Below, piece by piece: positions 1 through 10,549 of a DNA stretch of 64,000 nt. Under the pieces are notes generated by a model, which was given only the letters and a program-made list of their open reading frames with translations, was not told where the DNA came from and made no database searches. The translations under genes and the position numbers were made by a program. The first letter of the stretch is position 1. Each line of letters begins with the position of its first letter. Source of the DNA: Cyathus striatus (Eukaryota; Basidiomycota; Agaricomycetes; Agaricales; Nidulariaceae); NCBI GenBank assembly GCA_025738555.1, contig JAOVFP010000021.1:1860001-1924000 (forward strand), written 5' to 3'.

Positions 1-640
1 GCGTTTCCCCACCTTTCCACTTACCCTGTTTTACTGTTTACTTTTCATTCGTTATTTCATCTCAGTTATTTACAGTCATGTATCTTTAGCGTAGTTTTTC
101 GCCTTTGCCAGCTTGAGCTTCGGCCCCCTTCTTTATTGAAGGTCCGTGCGAGAGAGCTTGGGGGACCGAATCTATTCTTTCGCATGCAAAATTTCTCCCG
201 GAGTTTGATTCTCGCGCTCGCGGCACAAGTAGCCGTCACACTGAGCTCGTTTCCTCATCGTTTCCTTAGGACTTGGGGCTGTTTGTTCCTTATACTGAAC
301 AAAGAAAAAAGTTTTGATAACCTTCATGTATCGGCTGAACAAGAAATGTACGAATGCAAGCCAATAAGATATAATTATGAACTTGACCTTTAAATGAAAC
401 TATCTACAAACCACCGTAAACGGCCTTTTTCAAGTTGACAGGAAATGTATGGGGTAGCTTGTGTATTTATTTTTATATGTATGTATTCTATTTGAGGTTA
501 TAGAGAGAAATATTGTGGCGGGATATGCAGTATGCCAGTATCGACGCTTCTGTTGATCAAGGGCTTGTTTGATAGCTGCGGGTACGTACTTATTCAACTG
601 AGACAATTGCCAAGGAATATCGTTATGTTTGCTACAGACT
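1..640. other. 5' edge, no supported gene
   Basis: No reading frame here has recognisable domains or a convincing exon structure. The right end, from about 640, begins the segment shared with the upstream region of protoglobin copy 2. I see no RNA gene or repeat that I can support in the first 600 bases. Confidence 0.5.
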
Positions 641-1211
641 ATATTTTTCACGTTCCTAAGCGCCACGAACAATACTCACCAAACTCCCGCATCGGATCCA
701 AGTCTGAGATTCGGACGGGAAGGCATCAGAGTCCAGACCACAGCTAACTTGCGCAGTATCGGCTCACACATTGTTTGCACATGTGTACCAAACCCCTCTT
801 CCTCGCTCTCCATCCAATCAAAAACCACCAATAACAAAACAGCGATCAGCCCGCTAGCTCCCACTTCCCCGCTCCTCGCTCCTCGCACCAAGCATCATCA
901 CCACTTGGCTTGACTCAGCTTTACAGTTCTCCACGGCCACGGTATGCAGCGGGCACGAGAACATGATGTGATGATGGATTAGAATAGAAAAAGGTCTACC
1001 TCGATCTCGAATGGACCTAGGATTTCGTTGGGAGGAGGGGACTCGGCCCTGCCAGTGGTGGATGGAACATCTCGGAAGCGTTTCATCCTTTTAGCGGGAA
1101 AGTTTTTCGCGGTGGGGTATACATAAAGTGCGTACTCTTTGGGTGGGTTACCGATCCGCTCACGTTTCTTACCACACCGTTCACCAGACACTCTCCTCCC
1201 GCACGAACAAA
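640..1211. promoter_or_regulatory. Conserved upstream region of protoglobin copy 1
   Basis: This stretch is closely matched by the upstream region of protoglobin copy 2, at 6720-6823 plus 14151-14620 once the transposon there is removed. The best conserved block is about 1000-1110, including the core ggacctaggatttcgttggg and a downstream gcgggaaagttttt. A TATA-like segment lies just before gtgcgtactctttg in both copies. An open frame on the minus strand (about 676-891) is also partly conserved between copies. It has no recognisable domain, and its conservation may only reflect recent duplication. Confidence 0.55.
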
Positions 1212-2096
1212 ATGCAAGAAATAACAGAAGAATCCCTGACCCACCTGCCCACACGCGTATCCTACCTCCGCTCATTTATAAACTTCACCAACGAAGACTC
1301 CGCTGCCCTGCATGCGTCCAAACCCATCCTCGGACCCCTCGTTCCAGCAGTCGTAGACCTGGTCTACACCAAACTCCTCGAATACTCAGTAACAGCCAAA
1401 GCATTCGTACCCCGTCAAACAGGGTACGCTGGGTCCACTCCAGCAGATCTCAAAGACCTGTCTTTGGAACACCCACAAATAGCGTTCAGGAAGGACTTTC
1501 TGAAGGGGTATATCGTGAAATTGGTCAGTATGGATTATGAGGATGAGAAGAGTTGGGAGTATTTGGATAAAGTTGGACGGATGCATACTGGTGTTGAGGA
1601 TTCGGGGTTTAAGCATAGGAGTAAGAGGCCTGGGTTGAGGGTTGAGTATATCCATTGTGGGCTTTTGCTTGGTGTGTTTTTTCTTTTGGTTTTGGTTGAT
1701 GGGGGGTGTTGATGAGGGGTTATGTAGGATTCGTGGAGGATATTATAATCAGCACTGTTATTGCCCACCCGGACTTGGACACCGAAACCAAGTTGGCCGT
1801 TTCGAAAGCAGTAAACAAGGTCCGTCTCCGTCTCCCCTTCCTCTCGTCACCACTAACCCCTGTCCATTGTAGATCCTTTGGATCCAAAATGGTACCCTTC
1901 CCTCCCTCCCCTCCATATATTCCATATTAACGCTTATATAGACCTTTTCGCAAGACACTACATCGAGCAGACCGAACAAGCACAAGCAGCAAAAGAGAAA
2001 ACACGGCCATTCCACTGTAATTCAGCTTTTGGCGCCGCTGTGCCTTTTGTAGCGTGTCTTTTTGGGTTTGCGCTTGCAAGGTTTTGGAAGCATTAA
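1212..2096 (+). CDS. Protoglobin, tail-anchored (copy 1, intact)
   Basis: Predicted haem-binding protoglobin of 241 residues with four exons: 1212-1671, 1728-1819, a 19-nt micro-exon 1873-1891, and 1942-2096. The exon phases close exactly. The micro-exon encodes ILWIQN and joins to DLFARHYIEQ, which restores the usual protoglobin C-terminal helix; reading through either small intron gives stops. The histidine in RMHTGV (about residue 130) lies where globin-coupled sensors carry the proximal haem ligand, followed by FKHRSK and the helix VEYIHCGLLLG. After the globin fold there is a polar linker and a hydrophobic end (AAVPFVACLFGFALARFW), suggesting a C-terminal membrane anchor. The first ATG after the conserved promoter block was chosen as start. 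The function in fungi is not established; gas sensing or NO/O2 chemistry is inference. It is the only intact one of four copies here. Confidence 0.85.
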
Positions 2097-3480
2097 GCGC
2101 TAAGCGCTAAGCATTAGTTGAGTGAAGGTGGATTGTGGTGTGAGATATCGAGATGAATTTCAAGTGGACATTTTTACTTTTAAATGCTTATTGATGGGTC
2201 AACTTCAACTTAATCAGTTCTGTGAGATATCTTTATCTTTGTAGATAAGAATGGTTGTTCGTTCTATTGTCGAAGGGAGGTTGCCCCTAGACCTGACCAG
2301 ACTGATTCTCTTAGGCTAATATGATCTATAAAATGCTTAATGGACATTTATAATCTACGACAAAGTATTTCACCATCAAACCCGACATCACATCGCATTT
2401 CCATTTCACCCTAATTCAACGTACATCCATAAGTACCTCACGGACCAATACCTACTATGCTATCCAAATCTCTACTACAACTTATTAAAGGACCTCGCAC
2501 TCAAATGCCGACATCTCATCATTAAACTGCTGATTCCTCAAATCCATCGAGCCAGGGGGAACAATAGCAATATTGGGTCCCCCACAAGCGAGTAATCGTT
2601 AGCTCCAAATCATTATTACTTATAAGGTTCAAAGCAGAACCAGGACGAACCTGAATATATTACAAAATATCCCATCTGGGACAACGAGACTGCTAACTAC
2701 ATCGTTGAGCTCGGTTGGCAGATTCACGCATACGTCCGTTGTGAATCCTATCTTCTCACATAATCCGGATAGATTTATGTCTGTGCAGAGTTTGACGGTG
2801 CCCGTTTCGTCTGCTGCGTTTGTACCGTTCTGTGCAATATTTAGGTAAGGATATGATGATTTTAAGAAAGGGTTAATGGGCGTACTGCCTGTAATACTTC
2901 TGAGGTAGTAGGCAAGCAGGATATGACTGCCACAGCAGCGAGAACAACGAGAGCTTTGGCGAACATAGTGTACTTGAGTGAAGCTAGTAAGGTGAAGTTC
3001 GAACTATGTAGTCGAGCTGAGGATCCTTGTGTCTCTGAGACACCTTTTATATTCTATAGCATATTAAATGTAGAAATAAAATCAAGTCTATTCAAGAACC
3101 TTTCTCTCTGGCGCCTAAGCGCTTACCCCCGGCCCGTCGCCTGCTTTAGCAAATTCTGATTCTGATCGGCAATTCCAAAATCAAATATGACTCAACATCC
3201 CGCGATTCCCGCCTACGTCGCATGCATCTGACTAGAGTCCTATAACTGTTCGCTGTCTTATTGGTCTTTCTCATAAAGGCACGTTTAACTTCGTCTTCTG
3301 CTAGGGAGTTTATTACTCGATTGTACCGGATTGTTGTTACGGGAATATAAAGCCTCCTATTATGCCTTTCTTCTGTTCCATAACATACATCATGTCGATG
3401 TTATATTGAGAGGTATACTCTCATGACGCGTCATGTATGACGGGGGATTATGTTTTCAATCAAGAGAACATTAGAGTTGT
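1720..3480. repeat. Accessory duplication block, copy 1
   Basis: From protoglobin exon 2 through the convergent secreted-protein gene and its upstream region, this segment recurs as direct repeats at about 15000-17770 and 19540-22400. The 3' part also recurs at about 17880-18960. Shared landmarks are the ggcgctaagcgctaag-like motif after the protoglobin stop, the whole minus-strand secreted gene, and the tail containing ctcaacatcccgc and ggcacgtttaacttc. Divergence between copies ranges from slight to strong, so the duplications are not all the same age. Confidence 0.8.
2485..2966 (-). pseudogene. Small secreted crystallin-like protein, copy A (splice-defective)
   Basis: Exon 1 (2886-2966) encodes a signal peptide starting MFAKALVVLAAVAVISC. 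Exon 2 (2651-2829) encodes the cysteine-rich part, with LCTDINLSGLCEKIG, CVNLP and VPDGIFCNIFR. The third exon's coding text, ending NQQFNDEMSAFECEVL, is present down to 2485. Compared with copies C and E, however, about 20 bp around 2590 are missing, including the 3' acceptor AG and the first codons of exon 3. Reading through intron 2 stops soon after FRFVLVLL. I therefore call it a pseudogene or truncated product. The family pattern (paired cysteines, Greek-key-like G...S spacing) resembles beta/gamma-crystallin folds; this is a weak structural inference. Confidence 0.7.
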
Positions 3481-5350
3481 AAGTGCGGATTTACATGCAA
3501 ATCAGTGAGAAGGCAGGCATAACGGACTCGAGACTTTTTAAATCGAAAGTCTCTTTCTTTACCACTGGTTCAGGGGACAAGGGAGGCTGGGAATCCATAG
3601 ATGCGAATGCAAAAGGGGAGTAACTTGACTCTGGAAGATGATTTGCTGCTTCAACAACAGAGTCAATTGGGAACAGATCGTCAGGATGGTGTGTAAGATC
3701 TTTGACGGTTAGGTAGCGGGTGATGACGAAGCAGGGGAATCAAATGAAGCAGGTCAAAGAGCGAAAGTAGGGGAACCAATGGGTGTTATTTGGAGAGGAA
3801 TAGAAGCTGGGTTAATCGTCGTTTCAGCTGTATGTGCGGCGGTAACAGGAGGCAAAACAGGAGGTGGGATCACAGGTGACGAATCCAGCTTGAGAGATGT
3901 TGATGATTCGCTATCTGACGCGAAAGGAGGATCGATGAATGAAGGAGGAACTGATGCAATCGAAGACCATAAGTGGTATGAGGACGATAGACAACGAGGC
4001 GCGCTTCTTCAGAAAAACTTCACAAAGGAGGTGTAGGAGAGCGTTCGGAGGGACGAGAAGAAGCTAAATGAGCTTCGAGTGCGATAAAATGGGATTTACG
4101 AGATGACAACAGAACAGAAACAAAACCTTAGAAGCCCCTCGCGGTGGGCTCCACTTTGAAGTAGGAAACTTGAGTTTTGAAGGTCCTACGCAAAGAAATG
4201 CGAGTCACTGGCACGTCCGTTCAGTGTTAATGTTCTAAGGTAATGAAACACAATAATCAGCGACGAATACGAATGAAAATAGATGAGAACTTCTAGTTGA
4301 AGCTCTGAGATGAAAAAAAAAAGCGAACTGAGTATAAGTAAGACCAAGGATAAGATAGGAATTGCATAATTATTTCAAGGAGCAGAAACACGAGTCTGTT
4401 TGGAATAGAATGTAGAAAATGAATTAAAGATAAGGAGAGAGAAAATATGTTGAAATGTTGATGAGGTAGTGATTAGATCTAGAGGTGCCACCGTTGAGTG
4501 GTCTCTCGGTTACTTGAGTCAGTGTTATAAACATTCTTGTGGTATTCTTGGTGTTGATAAAATGGCTAGCGTTATGGCAAAGGGGTTGGAGGCAGAGAGC
4601 GTCGGGGAGCGTGTTGAGGTGGCAGAGATGATAACGTAGACACGCTGTTTCAAGGAACAAGTCACGTGACTGTACGCGTTCGCAGAACTTGTCGGACATT
4701 GAAAGTTGTCGAATCATCTGTTCCATAGTGCAGGCCGAACACCTGCTCTACAAGCTTGAAAGCACTATGCATGCTATATACATAATAAATATTTATAACG
4801 ATAATTCTATACATTTTTGATGGTTTTGAATTTGCACCGTACAGTAATATATGTGAACTGTGTGCACGGTACGCACAGTACATCGAGTACCGTTCAGTAC
4901 CGTGCGTACCGTAAAAACTGTCGGCCCGTATCAGTAAAAGTCTGGCTAGAAACATGAGAATATACACGTACCAAAGAACCATATTGCAGAATTGGACATG
5001 TGATCCATTTGTGTAGTATTGGCTTCTAGGGTAACAAATACTGGGTCATATCCCACAGCTTACAGCTTCCTCAACGGTTGTGCAAGCTCCTTAAGGAAGA
5101 ACCATCATGGTAAAGAATAAAATTATATTCTGATAGACATGCGGGAATGATGAACCATGATATATGATATATCATTTGCGGTGATAATAATTAAATAGTG
5201 CCTGTGCCTGCGTGTGAGGAATAGATAACCTGTTTGATATTTCAAGTTCACTCAGGATGCCTTGCTATGAGATTGATGTTACAGAAGAAGGGAGAAGCAC
5301 GCTGAATGACAGGAACTAGGTAAAAGCTACGTGCATAAAAACGCGTTCAG
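3480..5350. other. Intergenic, no supported gene
   Basis: One glycine- and aspartate-rich open frame (3779-4036) has no recognisable domain. A short palindromic cluster lies at 4866-4912, where acggtacgcac pairs with gtgcgtaccgt across a 25-nt loop, among several ggtac/gtacc repeats. Nothing else can be supported. Confidence 0.45.
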
Positions 5351-5406
5351 TGCAACGAAATAACCCCCAGAAAGAAATCTTTCTCCAAACCTACCATTTT
5401 ACACCA

Positions 5407-5920
5407 ATGCTCCCTCTCGCTCTTCTTGCCGCTGTCGCTCTTGCAGCCAGCCTTGCAAATTGCACGCCTGCTCTAAACCAAGTTATGCAGTCGGTATGCA
5501 TTTCCAGGCTTAACTTAAATTTCCCTAAAATTTGTATATGCTTCAACAGCGTGCCAATAGCTCGGACGCAATCTTACTGTGTCAAGACCTAAACCTAAAC
5601 GGAACCTGCGCTGAAGTGTTCTTCAACCCAGGAGCATGCGTCGGTGTTCCAACAAACCTCAACGATGCAGTCACAAGCCTCAGTATTCCCAATGGGTTTG
5701 TTTGTACCATATTCAAGTACGTACTTTTGTATTTTCTATTTGGGACTTTGAATTTAGAAGGGGAAATGACGATGTTTTTAATTGTTGTAGGAACATTAAT
5801 TGCCAAGGGAATAATATCTTTATTATTCCTCCTGGAGCGAATGATTTGACGATACAGCAGTTTAATGATGAGATGTCGTCTTTGCTGTGTGATGTAGGGG
5901 AGTGTAAGATTGCTGAATGA
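5407..5920 (+). CDS. Small secreted crystallin-like protein, copy B (intact)
   Basis: Three exons (5407-5493, 5550-5716, 5791-5920) encode 127 residues with consistent phases and no stops. The first ~20 residues (MLPLALLAAVALAASLANC) form a signal peptide. The mature part has LCQDLNLNGTC, CVGVPTNLNDAVTSL, IPNGFVCTIFK, INCQGNNIFIIPPG and QQFNDEMSSLLC. This is the two-motif pattern of the minus-strand paralogues, but the sequence is clearly more diverged and the gene is on the opposite strand. It is the best candidate, with copy C, for a functional member. The protein is probably secreted and disulphide-bonded. The beta/gamma-crystallin-like fold is inferred from the pattern; no biochemical role is known to me. 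Confidence 0.8.
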
Positions 5921-6717
5921 GGAATGAATATGTACATGTACATGATTGGTCTTTTTGCACAAGCTATTGTGCGTGTCGGGTTCAAATTTATCATGCACGA
6001 TGGTCAAAAAGGCTTATTCACACCACAACAATGCTGTGATTCCCTTGTGGGGTTTACAGGCTGATGGTGAAGACGGTAGTACTTGAAGACTATCATCAAC
6101 GATAACTTCTATATAATACTTATATTTACTTTGACATGTGTGAGTAAATGTACTTATTCTGATTTTGATTTTGATTATTCCGATAAAGACGCGAGTAAGT
6201 ACTGTGCTCTAAAATAGAAGTTCTATCAAGGGATCGATGGTTATTCTATAAGGGGAGCAAGACAGTTGACTGAGCCTACATGATGTTATGGATTGAGCTT
6301 CGACTATCTACACAACTAGCTGGTACCAAGCAAGTTGTTTTACATTCACTTTACTACTGTTCTCCAGTGCCCTTCATTTTAGGCTTTAGTATAAATTTGT
6401 ATTGAGAACATGGGAAGAAATGATATGTCGTGGCGATAGAATGGTGATTCTAAGGAGGAATATCACACTTGATGTCTGGTAAGTACGTGTATTAAAGGAA
6501 TAAGGAAAATGCTTGATGGTGAGATGGGAGTGCATGTATACGGACGTCGAAGGGGCTGACGATATAATGAAAATGGATACACTGTTATTGTTTCGCGAGT
6601 GTAACAGGGTTGTGCACTTGAACATGTGTTGTAATTATGTAGTTATTCAGTTGACTCTTAAGACAATTGTAAAGGAAACAAAATATCGTTATGTTCTTCT
6701 CAAAAACACCAATACAT
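5921..6717. other. Intergenic, no supported gene
   Basis: AT-rich sequence with only short unrelated frames. No promoter, RNA or repeat that I can support until the protoglobin-promoter duplicate begins at about 6720. Confidence 0.45.
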
Positions 6718-6817
6718 TCTAGTACAGAACGTTAAAAGCCCCATCTTCCTAAGCGTCACGAACCATGCTCACCAAACACCCGCTTCGGAAGGAGGGGCAT
6801 AAGAGTCCAGACCACCG

Positions 6818-6823
6818 CTAACC
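6818..6823. repeat. Target-site duplication, left (ctaacc)
   Basis: The six bases ctaacc precede the left transposon end and recur at 14145-14150 after the right end. Removing the element and one copy gives gctaacctgcgcag, which matches the empty-site paralogue near 743-758 (gctaacttgcgcag). Confidence 0.85.
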
Positions 6824-7355
6824 TATGGAAAGCCGGACAACCACGCTCAACTAGATCAAAGCAGTTGAATTCCGACATTCGGCAAGATGGCAGTCGCTTA
6901 GATATGTTCTTAGGCACATCTTGTTCGGCCAGAATTTCGGTTAACCGCTTAGTCCAAGCTTCAAGTCCTACTGTATTCAGATGCAAATGTAAGACTTGGT
7001 ATTACAATAGAGTACTATGTGTCGTTACTAATTATTTTGTACATTCACTTAAGTTCAATAGATACAATTGAGAAATAAGATGTTAAAAAAGTGTCTATGT
7101 TGTATAAATCTAGCTTTGAGATGAGACTTGTAACCTGAAAAAACATACAGAGTGCAGTAGCATATGTCTACTGCTATTTTTCTAATGAGTTGTTGGAATA
7201 GGGTTGATCATGTCTGCAAGAATAGTCCACTGAATTTGTGTGTAATAGCTTGATGCGCACAGCAGGAGTTGAACTCGAGATCGAATGCGTGGGAATTTAT
7301 CACGTGATATAAAAGTCACGAGCGTCGTTTCCTCCATGGAAACGACGCTCGTGAC
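6824..7355. repeat. Left terminal inverted repeat (532 bp)
   Basis: It matches the reverse complement of 13608-14144 along its length with only small substitutions and indels. The inner edge is the perfect palindrome at 7315-7355. The outer ~150 bp contain an open frame reading outward that is shared by both TIRs; I regard it as incidental. Confidence 0.9.
7315..7355. repeat. Palindrome at inner edge of left TIR
   Basis: An 18-bp arm gtcacgagcgtcgtttcc and its exact complement surround a 5-nt loop (tccat). The same hairpin with the complementary loop (atgga) closes the right TIR. Just outside it lies another short palindrome, atcacgtgat. Confidence 0.9.
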
Positions 7356-7565
7356 TTACTCAAGTGTTGAGCCAGGTGCATTTCTTACAACACTGGCACA
7401 TTGATTTTCATTCATATTATAAATACATCATTGCTTATGTTCATTTAGAGATTGCATATTTCAATAGGTACTGTAGATTGTTTCAAGTGGTAATAATACC
7501 TATCTACAGAGCTATTCTAATTGAAGTATCTGCAAGTACATATAACCAGCATATCAATTAATTTT

Positions 7566-9507
7566 TCACCAAGTACCATCTCCGTTGATTGAGTCATCCT
7601 CATCTGAAGTGAAATTAACTTCAATTTCTGGAAATTCATGCTCCTCATAAATAACTGGATGGTCTGCATTCATCATAGCATCAAGCTGTGCTGAATGAGA
7701 TTCATCTGGACACAGCAATTTGTCAGAAAGTGAAGTATATATATTGAATACTTTCATTTACCTATTCCCCTCCCATTGTTCACACCACCCATGTAATACA
7801 ATCCCTCTGCTGTAGCATTTTCAATCCCTCCTTCTAACTCTGAAAGGCCAGGTAATAAATCCATGGTATCATGATGATCACGTAGTGAAGTCCTAATAAT
7901 TTCAGTCCAGGTATCCTGAATGCCAGGTGGAATGTCAATTCCTGACTGAATATCATTAAGGATTAACAAGTAGATATCCCAGACATTGTTCCTAGTAATA
8001 ACTGGTGAACCATGCCATGAATATATGTCCTGAGCCAGATTAGAAAATGTTTCTGGTACTAGCTGGAATACAGGATCATTAGGTGGTGAAAACAATGCAC
8101 ATGCTTCCTGAATAGCTTCCATATTGACTGGTATCTTGCATACTGTTAGCATAAGAAATCATTTATAAAAATGATAACTCACCTTGAAATCTAAGACACC
8201 ATATTCATTTGGATTTTCAAAAATGTCATTAGGTATACCATGAGGAAGCACTTTGTTACGATCAGCACGCTTTGCTGTATTGTTAACCCGGTCTTTGTAG
8301 CCATCAAGCTCGCCCTGTAGCCAAGGAATAAATACCCATCGGAATACCATGCTATTGTGATAACTTGTAAGAATAAATATATTTTATATTATAGAAAATT
8401 ACGAACGCTTCAATAGTATGGTCTGGGTGATACAAGTCTTCATTAATGCCCCTGTCAAGGATATCTTCAAATCCAGGAGTGAACCTTCGACGAAGCTGTG
8501 ACCATGTTATCTCAGGTTTAACATTCTTCTTTGATCGCATCCAGCGGTGTTGAAGTGTTCCCTGAAGTGCAGGATCATGAAGGTGATGAAGAAATGTATG
8601 TCCATTGGCAAGTCCAAAATTTTCAGAGCCAGGGTCACTCTGAGTAACCAGAGGCATCACTACATATATTTATTAATAATGGCCAATCTAAACAAAATTT
8701 TAAAAGGCTTACCACCAAGATTCTCAATAGTTTCAAGATAATATGCAAGAATAAGTTTAGGGTTACTATTAGTATGCCAAACCTTCAACCAATGAATCTT
8801 TCCAGCAAATGGGTCAATGCCAGTATGTAAACCCAGACCAAATTTGTATTTCCACTTGTCGTGCTGATCCACTGCAATTATATCATTCACACCAGCAGCC
8901 CACCACCTCTTTCGACGCAGCCTTTGTGCACGCCGCTGCTGAACAAGCTCAGGCTCATAGAGAGCAAAGTATGATGTAACAATTCGCCTGAAATTCATAA
9001 TAGTAAGTGAATGAAAAATTTGACATCAATAACATAAACAGACCTAGAGACTGCCATGTTCTCCTCATGAAATAGCAAACTCACCATCTCACGAGCACCA
9101 GCTTTTGGATACTGAGTTCATAAGCGAATCATTGCTGGCCGGATGCTCTCGACATCATGATTTTGCTTCCGAGTTCGAAAAAGCCCCATTTTCTCATGCA
9201 TTTCAATAAACCTGGTCAAACTATTCATTTAATAAATGTAAGCTTGATATCTAATGTGAATAATAGTGAACACAAAGTTACACAACTTACCCTAATCCAT
9301 AACGAGTATTATCCATGTGCTTCGTCCTCAAGTAATGAAGTATGTTCTTATCAGTGAGGCGCATTTTCCAGTACCTAAGTATGTGTGGGGCGATGTCATC
9401 AATAGGAGCTATGGCATAGAGAAATTAACAATGGTAAAACAATAAGTACACATGAATCCAAACTTACGGTTAGGATTATATTGATTTTTGCGTCCTGTTC
9501 TAGCCAT
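7566..9507 (-). pseudogene. rve-type DDE integrase/transposase of the element (one in-frame TGA)
   Basis: Multi-exon gene starting at the ATG at 9507 (MARTGRKNQYNPN), continuing through IDDIAPHILRYW and MRLTDKNILHYLRTKH, then an HTH-like region with GAREMVSLLFHEENMAVSR. The catalytic core reads WAAGVNDIIAVDQHDKW (first D), TQSDPGSENFGLANGH (second D) and QHRWMRSKKNVKPEITW, with E in KPEI as the probable third acidic residue. It then has the family-typical FTPGFEDILD, VFRWVFIPWLQGELDGY and NKVLPHGIPNDI, and an acidic tail ending INGDGTW. It belongs to the 'integrase core domain' family widespread in Agaricomycetes. One TGA (9118-9120) interrupts IRL-TQYPKAGAREM where arginine is expected, so this copy is probably inactive unless read through. 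Confidence 0.8.
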
Positions 9508-9849
9508 AATTTCGATGTTGGTAATGACAGCAAGTAGTGTATACACGTGAGTGAATGAAGAAACAGTTGATTCAATTTTTTACTGTACCCCAAAGTATTT
9601 ATATTGTCAATCTTCTCTAAAAATACTTTGCAAGGCAGCTGTGCATAGCAAATCTACGTAAAATAAATGTGCTACACATTACATAAAACATAAGCACTTT
9701 ACCAGTCTGTATCTTTACAAATTTAATGATTACTCAGTCTAATAAGCGAAGATCCTACTACCAAGTTCCAATTTCATACTCACACAATGGGAAGTAATTA
9801 GTATTTAATATTAGCCATTGTTTTAGTTTCCTCATGCCTTACCAGGAGT

Positions 9850-10390
9850 CTTTTATCACACTTCATGATAATTACTCTGGCCAACCTGTCAGTATCAAGC
9901 ACATTGTATTACGTTCAGGTAACCACTAGCTAGTAATTATACTAAATCAAAGTAATTGGAGTTGATCATTCTCGGCTCTTGAGAGTCTTAGTATCACAAA
10001 TGACATCACAATCAGTCAAAATCTCTTAATATTTGCTGCATTGCCTTCGACTATACTATTTTTATTTCGCTTCACACTCATTCAAAATATACACAATGAG
10101 CAAAATTTACGTTTGGGTTATTTAACATCTTACCATGCTCAACATCAAGCACATTATATTATGGTCAAGTAACTGCTTGCTTGTAATTATATTGAATAAG
10201 AGTAATCAGAGTTGATCATTCTCGGCTCTTGAGAGTCTTAGTATGGCAAATGACATAAAAATCAGTCAAATCCTTTTAATATTTGTTGCATTGCCTTCCA
10301 CTATACTATCTATATTCCACTTCACAATCATCCAAAACATATGCACTGGGTAAAATTTACGTTTGTTTATTTAATATCTTACCATGCGAC
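9850..10390. repeat. ~250-bp tandem duplication between the divergent transposon genes
   Basis: Two direct copies, offset by 250 bp, each begin near tcaagcacatt (9895 and 10145). They share agttgatcattctcggctc and ttgagagtcttagtat, and end near ttatttaacatcttaccatg. The duplication lies in the shared 5' region of the integrase and kinase genes, so it may duplicate a bidirectional promoter or a transposase-binding region (inference). Confidence 0.85.
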
Positions 10391-10549
10391 ATCACACATG
10401 AGGTATTTGTGAATTGTCATGATTTCAGAACATCTGACTTATGATACGAGACATGATCTCACTAAAAATATAAATACCTTGTGAAATTCATCATATCTTC
10501 TCAGCAGCACCTTTTATCCCACCACTTTCACTCTTTCATTGCTATCAAC

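Noticed and set aside
676..891. Minus-strand frame shared by the two protoglobin upstream regions as a gene
   Set aside because: Conservation is no higher than in the surrounding duplicated non-coding DNA, and no domain or signal peptide is recognisable.
3779..4036. Gly/Asp-rich open frame as a gene
   Set aside because: No domain, no splice-consistent extension, and it lies in decaying intergenic sequence.
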